Shown piece by piece: positions 7,668 to 15,560 of a stretch of 64,000 nt of DNA. The position numbers and the translations under genes are program-made. Source of the DNA: CADCWN01 sp046328475 (GTDB lineage: Bacteria > Chloroflexota > Chloroflexia > Thermomicrobiales > CADCWN01); assembly GCA_046328475.1 (NCBI GenBank), contig JAXLWN010000026.1, forward strand, positions 1 through 64,000. The letters run 5' to 3'. The stretch's first letter is position 1. Every line of letters begins with the position of its first letter. The notes beneath the pieces are model-generated. The model was not told the origin of the DNA. It was given only the letters and a program-made list of their open reading frames with translations, and searched no databases.

Positions 7668-10046
7668 CTACGGCCGGCGCGGCCCTCGATCGCCACCGCC
7701 ACCGAAGCCGCCGCCACCCGGGCGCGGCCCACGGTCGCCACCACCGCCGAAGCCGCCGCCACCACCGGGGCGCGGCCCGCGATCCCCGCCGCCGAAGCCG
7801 CCGGGACCACCCGGACGCGGCCCACGGTCGCCACCGCCGAAGCCACCCGGCCCACCGGGGCGCGGCCCACGGTCGCCACCACCGCCGGGGCGCGGGCCAC
7901 CGGCGCGCTGGGCGCTGCGATCGGGAATCTCACCCGTCAGCGCCGCGCGGCGCGAGAGGCTGACCTTGCCCGTCGCCGGGTCCACGTCGATCACCATCAC
8001 CGTGATCTCGTCACCCTCGTTGACAAAGTCCTCCACCCGCTCGATCCGCTGCTCGTCCAGCTCCGAAACGTGGACCAGCCCATCCTTGCCCGGCCAGATC
8101 TCCACGAACGCCCCGTAGGGCATGATCCGCACGACCTTGCCGGTGTAGATGTCGCCGACCTTCGCCTCGCGGCCCAGCGCCTCCACCTGCGACATCGCCT
8201 TGCGGACCCCCGCCGGATCGGTGCCGCTGATCGAGACCGTGCCGTCCTCGGCCACGTCGATCTTCGTGCTCGTCTCCTCCTGGAGCGCGCGGATGTTCTT
8301 GCCGCCCGGCCCGATCAGCGCGCCGATCTTGTCCTGGCCGATCTTCACCCGCTCCACGCGCGGCGCGAAGGGGGAGATGTCCGTGCGCGCCGCGTCGATC
8401 GTCTCCAGCATCTTCCCGAGGATGAAGAGGCGACCCTCGCGCGCCTGGTCCAGCGCCTTGGTCATCAACTCGAAGGTCAACCCCTTCACCTTGATGTCCA
8501 TCTGGATGCCGGTGATCCCCTCGGCTGTCCCCGCGACCTTGAAGTCCATGTCGCCCATGTGATCTTCGAGGCCCTGGATATCGGTGAGGATCTGGTAGCC
8601 GTCATGCACGCCGCCCTCGCCGGTGATCAGCCCCATCGCCACCCCGGCGACCGGGGCCTTCAGCGGCACGCCCGCGTCGAGCAGCGCCATCGTCGAGCCG
8701 CAGACCGAGCCCATCGAGGTCGAGCCGTTCGACGACAGCGCCTCCGACACCAGCCGCAGGGTGTAGGGGAAGGTCTGCTCGTCCGGCAGCATCCGCACCA
8801 GAGACTTCTCGGCCAGCAAGCCGTGCCCGATCTCGCGCCGCCCGGCGCTGCGCACCGGCTTCGCCTCGCCCGTGCTATACGGCGGGAAGTTGTAGTGGTG
8901 GATATAGCGCTTGGTATCTTCCGGCCCGATCGAATCGAGCCGCTGGGCATCGCCCGGTGCCCCGAGCGTCGCGATCGTCATGATCTGCGTCTGCCCGCGC
9001 GTGAAGATCGCCGAACCGTGGACGCGCGGCAGCACGCCGACCTCGGTCCAGATCGGGCGAATCTCCGTCAGCGTGCGCCCGTCGGGCCGCTCGCCGCGCT
9101 CCAGAATCCCCTCGCGCACCGTCTCGGCCTGCAAGTCCTCGTAGATCGCGAAGGCAGCCTTCGCCCGCGCCGACTTCTCGGAGCCTTCCAGCCCCTCGGT
9201 CACCGCGTTCACCACCTCGTGGCGCAGCGCATCGACCGCCTCGTTGCGCGCCGTCTTGTCCGGGTTGTAGACCGCCCCATTCAGCCGATTGCCGACGAGT
9301 TCGCGGATCTGCGCCACCAACGCCTCGTCCGGCGCGGGCTTCTTGAACTCGCGCTTCTCCCGCCCAACCTGCTCGCGCAACTGGAGCTGGAGCTGGAGGA
9401 TCGGCTGGATCTCGCTGTGCGCCAGTTCCAGCGCCTCGACCAGCAACGCCTCGCTGATCTCGGCCGCGTTCCCCTCCACCATCACGATCGCGTCCCGCGA
9501 CCCCGCCACGACGAGGTCGAGATCGCTCCCGGCCATCTGCTGCTCGGTCGGGTTCACGACCAGCTGCCCGCCGATCAACCCGATCCGCACGCCCGCGACC
9601 GGGCCGTCGAACGGGATATCGCTGATCGTCAGCGCCGTCGAGGTCCCGATCAGCGCCAGGACATCGGGGTCATTCTCCTGGTCGGCCACCAGGACGGTGT
9701 TGATGATTTGCGTCTCGTTCTTGTAGCCCTTCGGGAAGAGGGGCCTGATCGTGCGATCGGTGACGCGCGCCGCGAGAATCGCCATCTCGGTCGGTCGCCC
9801 CTCGCGCTTGATAAAGCCGCCCGGAATCTTCCCGGCGGCATACATCCGCTCCTCGTATTCCACGGTGAGCGGGAAAAAATCGAGCCCCTCGCGAATCCCG
9901 CCGCTCACGGCGGTCGAGAGCACCAGCGAATCGCCGTAGCGCACCGTCACCGCGCCATCGGCCTGCTCCGCCAGCTTCCCGGTCTCAATCGTCAGGGTTC
10001 GTCCCGCCAGCGTCATGCTGACGGCATGGACCTGTGGTTTCGCCAT
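7668..10046 (-). CDS. pnp: Polyribonucleotide nucleotidyltransferase (PNPase) with Gly/Arg-rich tail
   Basis: The 792-aa enzyme degrades RNA phosphorolytically from the 3' end and is a degradosome core subunit. It has two RNase PH cores (start AKPQVHAVSMTLAGRTLTIE; second core with GSTSMGSVCGSTMALLDAG and DHMGDMDFKVAGT), then a KH domain (IGALIGPGGKNIRALQEE) and an S1 domain (VGDIYTGKVVRIMPYGAFVE). The start at ATG 10046 is set by GGAGGAAGTA just upstream. Unusually, after S1 comes a tail of roughly 85 residues made of DRGPRPGG/GGFGGG repeats, encoded by a repetitive stretch at 7680-7905. Typical PNPases are about 700-740 aa. Such RGG tails bind RNA. It follows rpsO on the same strand, the classical arrangement. 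Confidence 0.97.
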   Translation of the reverse strand: MAKPQVHAVSMTLAGRTLTIETGKLAEQADGAVTVRYGDSLVLSTAVSGGIREGLDFFPLTVEYEERMYAAGKIPGGFIKREGRPTEMAILAARVTDRTIRPLFPKGYKNETQIINTVLVADQENDPDVLALIGTSTALTISDIPFDGPVAGVRIGLIGGQLVVNPTEQQMAGSDLDLVVAGSRDAIVMVEGNAAEISEALLVEALELAHSEIQPILQLQLQLREQVGREKREFKKPAPDEALVAQIRELVGNRLNGAVYNPDKTARNEAVDALRHEVVNAVTEGLEGSEKSARAKAAFAIYEDLQAETVREGILERGERPDGRTLTEIRPIWTEVGVLPRVHGSAIFTRGQTQIMTIATLGAPGDAQRLDSIGPEDTKRYIHHYNFPPYSTGEAKPVRSAGRREIGHGLLAEKSLVRMLPDEQTFPYTLRLVSEALSSNGSTSMGSVCGSTMALLDAGVPLKAPVAGVAMGLITGEGGVHDGYQILTDIQGLEDHMGDMDFKVAGTAEGITGIQMDIKVKGLTFELMTKALDQAREGRLFILGKMLETIDAARTDISPFAPRVERVKIGQDKIGALIGPGGKNIRALQEETSTKIDVAEDGTVSISGTDPAGVRKAMSQVEALGREAKVGDIYTGKVVRIMPYGAFVEIWPGKDGLVHVSELDEQRIERVEDFVNEGDEITVMVIDVDPATGKVSLSRRAALTGEIPDRSAQRAGGPRPGGGGDRGPRPGGPGGFGGGDRGPRPGGPGGFGGGDRGPRPGGGGGFGGGGDRGPRPGGGGFGGGGDRGPRRP

Positions 10047-10096
10047 TACTTCCTCCATCGGTGCGATGTTCCGAGTTCCCAGTTGGTTCTTCCAAC

Positions 10097-10127
10097 TCAG
10101 CACTCAGCACTCAGCACTCAGCACTTC
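10097..10127. repeat. CTCAGCA heptamer array
   Basis: Four head-to-tail copies of CTCAGCA lie in the rpsO-pnp spacer, about 50 bases upstream of the pnp start. No inverted partner lies next to it. Confidence 0.8.
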
Positions 10128-10144
10128 GTTCTCGCCGCCTCGTG

Positions 10145-10214
10145 GAGGAGTTAGGGACTGGACTCTGGCGACCGGAGGGCTGCCCGATCGGCAGACTCCA
10201 ATTCCTAACTCTCC
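10145..10214 (-). promoter_or_regulatory. Long leader hairpin between rpsO and pnp
   Basis: Outer arms GAGTTAGG (10148-10155) and CCTAACTC (10204-10211) are complementary, followed inward by imperfect pairing and an inner stem CTGCC/GGCAG. On the pnp transcript this gives an extended ~65-base hairpin. In Escherichia coli a hairpin at the same place is cut by RNase III and then used by PNPase for autoregulation. Equivalence here is an inference from position and shape only. Confidence 0.4.
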
Positions 10215-10330
10215 CGTTCATCGCGGCATCACAACCCCTGTGCCACGGACACCGACGTCCGGCACAGCATTCATCACAGCCTCACTTCGGGATAGCACCT
10301 CCTTTCACCGTTCATCAGCCGCAGGATCAG

Positions 10331-10364
10331 GCAAAAAGGGAAAACCCAGAGGCAACCCTCTGGG
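10331..10364 (-). terminator. Rho-independent terminator of rpsO
   Basis: On the minus strand CCCAGAGG, loop GTTG, CCTCTGGG is followed by TTTTCCCTTTTTG. It starts 45 bases past the rpsO stop. Read-through would feed pnp, as in many bacteria. Confidence 0.85.
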
Positions 10365-10408
10365 CAATCCGGAGAAGGCGTCGGTTGGGATGGGCGCTGC
10401 CGCACTGA

Positions 10409-10678
10409 TCAGCGACGCAGCCCGAGACGATCGATCGTGGTGCGGTAGCGCTCAATGTCCTTCTTCTGGAGATATGCCAGCAAACGCCGTCGGCGTCCCA
10501 CCAGCATGAAGAGGCCACGCCGCGAGTGATGATCGTGCTTGTGCTCGCGCAAGTGATCGGTAAGCTGCAAAATACGCGTCGTCAGCAGCGCGATCTGGAC
10601 CTCCGGCGAACCGGTATCCCCCTCGTGCACCGCGAAATTCGTGATGATGCTATCTTTCTCAGTCTTCTGCAGTGCCAT
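10409..10678 (-). CDS. rpsO: 30S ribosomal protein S15
   Basis: The 89-aa protein is exactly the usual length of S15, which binds 16S rRNA in the central domain and helps join subunits. Characteristic blocks are present: FAVHEGDTGSPEVQIALLT, LREHKHDHHSRRGL and LVGRRRRLLAYLQKKD. The start at ATG 10678 has GGAGGG about 10 bases upstream. It is first in the rpsO-pnp pair, with a promoter at 10761-10790 and a terminator directly after. Confidence 0.98.
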   Translation of the reverse strand: MALQKTEKDSIITNFAVHEGDTGSPEVQIALLTTRILQLTDHLREHKHDHHSRRGLFMLVGRRRRLLAYLQKKDIERYRTTIDRLGLRR

Positions 10679-10760
10679 CCTGGCTGCGTCCCTCCCCTGG
10701 TGCCGTCGTCCATACATTGGACAAGCAGCATCGTCGCCGCGTCTGCGTTGTTAGAGGGGG

Positions 10761-10790
10761 AGTATAGCACGCCCCATGATATGGTAACAA
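10761..10790 (-). promoter_or_regulatory. Sigma-70 type promoter for rpsO-pnp
   Basis: Read leftward: -35 TTGTTA (10790-10785), 18-base spacer, -10 TATACT (10766-10761). Transcription would begin near 10754, giving a leader of about 75 bases before the rpsO start. Confidence 0.6.
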
Positions 10791-10801
10791 GGCAAGATTT
10801 C

Positions 10802-10890
10802 AAGTACGAAGTACGAACGACGAAGTACGAAGTGGAGTCGTGCTCCCCGATGTCGTACTTCGTACTTCGTACTTCCAACTTCGTACTTCC
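10802..10890. repeat. Inverted ACTTCGT heptamer array
   Basis: The left arm consists of AAGTACG/AAGTACG-type units and the right arm of ACTTCGT units, reverse complements of each other, around a core of about 25 unique bases. It separates the rpsO promoter from the upstream region of the 11114 gene. The same unit recurs at 17030. Confidence 0.85.
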
Positions 10891-11113
10891 AGCCTTAACC
10901 GTGAAGTCCCCCCTGTCAATCGTTCCCTCACCCAACACCATCTGCTACAATCGAACCACACAGGGGTATCCGGCACGGTGAGACCGCACATCCGGCGGGT
11001 GCGCGGCCTGTGGCGGATATGCGCCTGCGGCGAGGCCGACGGTCGCGCGCGGGTCACGCACCCGGCAGCGCGCCACACTCGCTCTCGCCTTGCATTGCGA
11101 ATTGAGGAGTATC

Positions 11114-12232
11114 ATGGTCGCACAGGTCAGCCCGGCGGTTGCCGCAGCCAGCGTCTTGGACATCGAGCAACTCGTCGCCACCCTCTCACCCGACAGCCGC
11201 GAACGCTTCGCCCGCCTCTTCCACGTCAGCAGTTCGGTCGGTGAAATCGACCCGCCCGAACACATGCGCCGCTGGATCGAGCGCTACTTCGGCTCCGTCG
11301 CGGCGACACGCACGCAGAAAGTGGTCAAGATCACCAACCGCATCACCCTCGAAGGTGCCCTCTTCAACGAACTGCGCGCTCGCCGCCCGCTCGAAGCGCG
11401 CATCCCCGACGCCCTGCACGCCGAACTCGCCCGCAACGCCCCCGATCCCTTCGATGAACCGCTGCTCAACACCCCGGCGGATCGCTTCGGGCGCATCCGG
11501 GGGCGGCGCTGCATCACCGCCTCCAACATCGCCAAGTACGACGGCTGGCACGGCGTCCTCGTTTTCGACCAGCACGACCCCCTCGCCTTCGACGAGGAGT
11601 CCGTCATCGACTACATCGACGTGGCCAACCGCTGGTGGGCCGCCGCCCACGCCTGCGATCCCGCGTCGCTCTATCCGCTCTTCATGTGGAATTGCCTCTG
11701 GAAGGCCGGTGCCTCGATCCAGCACGGCCACGCCCAGGTCAGCCTGACGCGCGACATGCACTACGCGAAGATCGAGCACCTCCGCCGCAGCGCCCAGAGC
11801 TATCGGCAGACTTTCGGCCGCGACTACTTCGACGACCTCTACGCCACCCACCGCGATCTCGGCCTGGCCTGCGAGCAGAATGGCGTCCGCGTCCTCGCCA
11901 ACCTCGTCCCGCTCAAGGAGAAGGAGCTGCTCCTCCTCGGCGACCGCTTCGACGCCAACCTCGGGCGCACCATCCACAGCGCGCTGCGCTGCCTCACCGA
12001 CACCCTCGGCGTGACCAGCTTCAACCTGGTCGCCTACCTCCCGCCGCTCGGCCCGACCGCCGCCGAGGAGCAGTGGCGCGACTTCCCGATCGTCGTCCGC
12101 ATGGTCGATCGCGGCGATCCCGCCAACCGCACCGCCGACTTCGGTGCGATGGAGCTTTACGCCGCCTCCGTCGTCTCCTCCGACCCCTTCAAGGTCGCGC
12201 GCACCATCTTCGAGTGCATGGGCCTGGAATAA
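11114..12232 (+). CDS. GalT/HIT-superfamily nucleotidyltransferase-like protein
   Basis: The 372-aa soluble protein carries the HIT-type triad HGHAQ in ASIQHGHAQVSLT at about residue 210, the signature of galactose-1-phosphate uridylyltransferase and Ap4A/ADP-sugar phosphorylase folds. Supporting blocks are GRRCITASNIAKYDGWHGVL, resembling the region before the GalT active site, and FNLVAYLPPLGP near the C terminus. The His pair would transfer a nucleotide to a sugar phosphate. The Cys-x-x-Cys zinc sites of classical GalT are not evident, so I do not name it galT. ATG 11114 is preceded by GAGGAG. It is a single gene between two repeat-filled spacers. Confidence 0.75.
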   Translation: MVAQVSPAVAAASVLDIEQLVATLSPDSRERFARLFHVSSSVGEIDPPEHMRRWIERYFGSVAATRTQKVVKITNRITLEGALFNELRARRPLEARIPDALHAELARNAPDPFDEPLLNTPADRFGRIRGRRCITASNIAKYDGWHGVLVFDQHDPLAFDEESVIDYIDVANRWWAAAHACDPASLYPLFMWNCLWKAGASIQHGHAQVSLTRDMHYAKIEHLRRSAQSYRQTFGRDYFDDLYATHRDLGLACEQNGVRVLANLVPLKEKELLLLGDRFDANLGRTIHSALRCLTDTLGVTSFNLVAYLPPLGPTAAEEQWRDFPIVVRMVDRGDPANRTADFGAMELYAASVVSSDPFKVARTIFECMGLE

Positions 12233-12237
12233 GCGGT

Positions 12238-12372
12238 TGGAAAGTTCGAAGGTTCGAAAGTTCGATGGGAGTCCCCAACCTTCGAACCTTCGAACCTTCG
12301 AACCGTATCCCTGAACGTTGAACCTTGAGCCTTGAACAATCCCTCACCACTCGTCACTCGTCCCTCGTCCGA
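12238..12372. repeat. GTTCGAAG inverted octamer array plus ACTCGTC heptamers
   Basis: GTTCGAAG-type units (left) and CCTTCGAA units (right, 12280-12303) form an inverted pair. A TTGAACCT run and three ACTCGTC units (about 12345-12372) follow. The last block overlaps the recJ 3' end: the recJ stop TGA (12356-12354) lies inside it. Confidence 0.82.
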
Positions 12373-14087
12373 AAATCCTTGATGTGGAACGCCAGCCGCT
12401 CCTCCCCCTGCCACCACTCGCGGCGCAGGGTGCCGACCAGGTCGGCGCGACCGCGCGCGGCGCGCTGCAGTTCGCCGCGTCGTGTCCCCTGCCCGAACGC
12501 CACGCAGCGCAGCGGCCCCGGCACATTCGCCCCGTGCTGCGCCATCGCGTGGAAGAAGAGGTGCTTCCCGTCGAACGATGTCTTGGCCCACTTCGTCGTC
12601 ACGTCCCGCACGATCAGCAGCGGCTCCGGATTGCCATGCCCGAACGGCTCCAGCCGCGCCAATGCCTCGACCGTCCCATAGTGCAAATCACCCAGCGCAA
12701 TATCGAGATCCGGCGCGAGCGTCGGCTGCAAGTCGGTCGGGCGCAATTGCGTCTTCGCGCGCAACAGCAAGCGCTCCCGCAACTCATCCAACCGCTCGTT
12801 CGCCACCGTCAACCCCGCCGCCCTGGCGTGTCCACCATAGTGCGATAGGAGATCGGCGCAGTCGTGCAGCGCCTCGACCAGATTAAACCCATCGATCGAC
12901 CGCGCCGACCCCTTGCTGAACGCCTCGCCCCGCTCCAGCACGATCGCCGGACGCCCGTAGCGCTCGGCCAGCCGCCCGGCCACCAACCCCACCACCCCGG
13001 CGGTCCAACCGACCCCCTCGATTTGCAGAATCGGCCGCGTCTCATCGAGCGGCCCATCGGCCTCGATCCGGTCGGTTGCCTCGCCCAGAATGCGCGTCAA
13101 CTCCCGCTGCCGCTCCCGGTTCAGGCGGTCCAACTCCTGCGCCAGCGGCAGCGCCCGCTCCGGGCTGTCGCACAGCAGCAGCTCGATCGCCACCGCCGGG
13201 TCCGCGATTCGCCCCGCCGCATTCAGGCGCGGCCCCAGCGTGTGCCCGATCTCCCACGCCGTCAGCCGCCCCGGCTCGATCCCCGCCACCGCGCAGAGTG
13301 CCTGCAAGCCGGGGTGCGCCGTGTGGCGTAGCGAATCCAGTCCCCACGACACCAGCGTGCGATTCTCGCCGTGCAGCGGGGCCACATCGGCCACCGTGCC
13401 GAGCGCGACCAGTTCGAGCAAATCGAGCAGGTCGGCCTCGTCCTCCTGCCAGGGACCGTCGATGCGGAAACCCGCCGCTACCAGCGCGCGAACCAGCGCA
13501 TAGGCCACCCCGACCGCCGCCATCTCCTTGTAGGGGTAGGCGCACTCGGGATGGCGCGGGTTGACCACCGCCGCCGCATCGGGCAGCAGCGGCGGCAGCG
13601 TGTGGTGATCGAAGATCAGCACATCCACGTCGCGCGTGCCCGCGTACGCCACCGCCTCGCGGTCGCTCACGCCACAGTCCACCGCCACGATCAGCGTCAC
13701 CCCCGCATCCGTGAGGCGATCGATCCCCGGCTCCTTCAACCCGTAGCCGCTGGTGATCCGGTGGGGAATGTGCGGCTGCACCCGGAAGCCCATCCCCCCC
13801 AGCGCGCGGCAGAGCAGCGCCGTGCTCGTCAACCCGTCCACATCGTAGTCGCCCCAGACCGCGATCGACTCACCCCGGCCATGCGCCAGCGTCAAGCGCT
13901 CGATCGCGCGGCCCAGGTCGCGCAAGAGCAGCGGCTCGGCCAGGCTCGCCGGGGTTGGTTGGAGGAACGCCGCGACGGCCTCGGGATCGCTGTACCCCCG
14001 CCGCGCCAGCAACGCCGCGACGATCGCCTCACCCTCAGCCCCCCGCTCCAGAACCACCGCCCGGTCGTCGTGCCAGCGAAAGCGCAT
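12354..14087 (-). CDS. recJ: Single-stranded-DNA-specific 5'-3' exonuclease RecJ
   Basis: The 577-aa protein is the usual length for RecJ, which resects 5' strands in RecF recombination and mismatch repair. The DHH phosphoesterase motifs are intact: AVWGDYDVDGLTSTALL (motif I), VAVDCGVSD (II), VLIFDHHTLPP (III, the DHH triad) and VVNPRHPECAYPYKEMAAVG (IV). A DHHA1 domain with SHYGGHARAAGLTV and a C-terminal OB-fold region follow. ATG 14087 follows AGGAG by six bases. The last codons and stop are formed by a GAGTGAC-type heptamer array, so the array has grown into the gene end. Confidence 0.96.
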   Translation of the reverse strand: MRFRWHDDRAVVLERGAEGEAIVAALLARRGYSDPEAVAAFLQPTPASLAEPLLLRDLGRAIERLTLAHGRGESIAVWGDYDVDGLTSTALLCRALGGMGFRVQPHIPHRITSGYGLKEPGIDRLTDAGVTLIVAVDCGVSDREAVAYAGTRDVDVLIFDHHTLPPLLPDAAAVVNPRHPECAYPYKEMAAVGVAYALVRALVAAGFRIDGPWQEDEADLLDLLELVALGTVADVAPLHGENRTLVSWGLDSLRHTAHPGLQALCAVAGIEPGRLTAWEIGHTLGPRLNAAGRIADPAVAIELLLCDSPERALPLAQELDRLNRERQRELTRILGEATDRIEADGPLDETRPILQIEGVGWTAGVVGLVAGRLAERYGRPAIVLERGEAFSKGSARSIDGFNLVEALHDCADLLSHYGGHARAAGLTVANERLDELRERLLLRAKTQLRPTDLQPTLAPDLDIALGDLHYGTVEALARLEPFGHGNPEPLLIVRDVTTKWAKTSFDGKHLFFHAMAQHGANVPGPLRCVAFGQGTRRGELQRAARGRADLVGTLRREWWQGEERLAFHIKDFRTRDE

Positions 14088-14100
14088 GAGTGCTCCTGTG

Positions 14101-14205
14101 AAAACGGTTTGAAGGCTCGAACGTTCGAAAGTTCCAGGGTTGCGTATGGCTCCCTCGAACCTCGAAACCTTCGAACCTTCAAACATTCAAACCGTGAACC
14201 CTGAG
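14101..14205. repeat. Degenerate inverted CGAACGTT/GAACCTTC array
   Basis: Left arm TTTGAAGGCTCGAACGTTCG and right arm with ACCTTCGAACCTTCAAAC units around a unique core of about 25 bases. It fills the spacer between recJ and the gene ending at 14212. Confidence 0.75.
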
Positions 14206-14211
14206 CCGTCT

Positions 14212-15141
14212 TTATGGCGCGGGACTGATCAACGCCTCGGCGATCCAGCCCGCGTAGCCGTCACCCCGCACCGGCCACCAGGTCAAATCGTTCGCCTGTC
14301 GACTGGCCCCGGTGATCGTCAGCACCGTGCCGTCATCCTGCGACGTGACGATCGCCGCGCTCGTCGTCGGCTCCTGCCGGATATTGGCCCCCGCCCCGCT
14401 CGTCGTGATCACCACCTTCGCGCCAGGGGCGATCGTCCCCGGCGGTGGCGCTGGCAGCGTCGGCGTCGGGGCTGGCCCGGCGGCGGTCGGCACCGACGGC
14501 GTGATCACCACCACCGGCCCGCTCGGGGCCGCCTCGACCGTCGCGGTCGGTGCCACCGCCGTCGGCGTCGCCTGCGGATTGCCCGCGAGTTGCCGCGCGC
14601 TCCAGACCCAGAACGCCCCCAGCAGCAGGATGACGCCGATCACCGGATAGCTGCGGCGCAGATAATCCCCCCAGGTGTAATGCTCCTGGGGGGTGTTGTC
14701 GTATCCCTGGGGATCGCGCGAACGGAGCGGCTCCGCCCCCCGGGCGCCGTGGCGCGTGCGCGGGCGGGCCACCGGCTCCTCATGCTCGCGCCGCACCACG
14801 ATCGGCTCCACCTCGGTGCGCGCCTGGCTCGGGCGTCGCGCGCCCGCCTGGTGCGGCGATGTCGCCTGGGCGATCTGGCGCGGCGGCGGCGGTATGAACC
14901 GGCCCGAATCGCGGCGTCCCGTGTCGCGCGGCGGCGGGGGTGCCTCGACCGGCTCGGCGGCGCTAGCCGTCGTATCGATCGGCTCCCAGTAGCTCCCCAT
15001 GCCCCGGTTACAATCGAGATCATCCTCGCCGACGAGGTGGCTCTGCTGCGGCGAATAGAGGAGCGGATTACGACACCACCCCTTCTTCCACATCGGGGCC
15101 GGTTCGTAGTGCTTGCACGTGCTGCACTTATGGTCTGGCAT
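14212..15141 (-). CDS. Membrane protein: Cys-rich N-terminus, one TM helix, extracytoplasmic SH3b domain
   Basis: The 309-aa protein begins MPDHKCSTCKHYEPAP with further Cys in KGWCRNP and LDCNRG, a probable CxxC...C...C zinc site in the cytoplasm. A Pro/Arg-rich linker follows, then one membrane helix (YPVIGVILLLGAFWVWSA, about 170-190), a Pro/Thr stalk, and a C-terminal bacterial SH3 domain (KVVITTSGAGANIRQEPTTS, ending WWPVRGDGYAGWIAEALI). SH3b domains bind peptidoglycan or peptides. The design suggests wall sensing linked to a cytoplasmic zinc module, an inference. ATG 15141 follows GGGAGGAAGCTGG. Confidence 0.65.
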   Translation of the reverse strand: MPDHKCSTCKHYEPAPMWKKGWCRNPLLYSPQQSHLVGEDDLDCNRGMGSYWEPIDTTASAAEPVEAPPPPRDTGRRDSGRFIPPPPRQIAQATSPHQAGARRPSQARTEVEPIVVRREHEEPVARPRTRHGARGAEPLRSRDPQGYDNTPQEHYTWGDYLRRSYPVIGVILLLGAFWVWSARQLAGNPQATPTAVAPTATVEAAPSGPVVVITPSVPTAAGPAPTPTLPAPPPGTIAPGAKVVITTSGAGANIRQEPTTSAAIVTSQDDGTVLTITGASRQANDLTWWPVRGDGYAGWIAEALISPAP

Positions 15142-15185
15142 CCAGCTTCCTCCCACCTCGCCCGCGCCGGTGATCGCCTGCCACG

Positions 15186-15214
15186 ATAATCGCGTACGTA
15201 CTACGATTTGTCAA
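15186..15214 (-). promoter_or_regulatory. Promoter for the SH3b membrane protein gene
   Basis: Read leftward: perfect -35 TTGACA (15214-15209), 17-base spacer, -10 GATTAT (15191-15186). The predicted start near 15179 leaves a leader of about 38 bases. The rest of the 15142-15560 gap holds no gene I can support. Confidence 0.6.
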
Positions 15215-15560
15215 CCGCTGCGGGCTGGTGTCTACGTTACGGTAAGTATAGCACGATTCCCGTTCCTGTTCGGATAATTCCCAGTGAGCGACGCGTCGCC
15301 TACTCCGCTAACGAGACCCAACCCGGGCTAGTTCCCCGCAATCTTGCCCCACGCTCCCCCGCCGAAATCGGTGGTACGACCCTTGCAGTAGAGCACACAC
15401 GCGCCCAGGGCGGGAACCGAACCTTGATCTGCGGCGTTACGAACAAGTAGGATTCCGGGGGGTGGGGGTCGGCACTGCCGGCCTTGTTTTGTGTCGGTTC
15501 CGGCCGGTGCAAGCAGGGATCGCGCCGCAACGGACGCTGCGGCCAACGGAAGAGGGGACT

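Noticed and set aside
7203..10154. 983-codon plus-strand open frame opposite pnp
   Set aside because: It is the mirror of the pnp reading frame in high-GC DNA; its product is Arg/His/Leu-rich with no domain and no ribosome-binding site.
15410..15450. tRNA-like T-loop (GGTTCGGTTCC on the minus strand) with nearby GCAGTAGAGC
   Set aside because: The flanking bases do not form a 5-bp T stem (CAAGG against CCCGC), and no acceptor or anticodon arm can be drawn. At best a decayed tRNA fragment.
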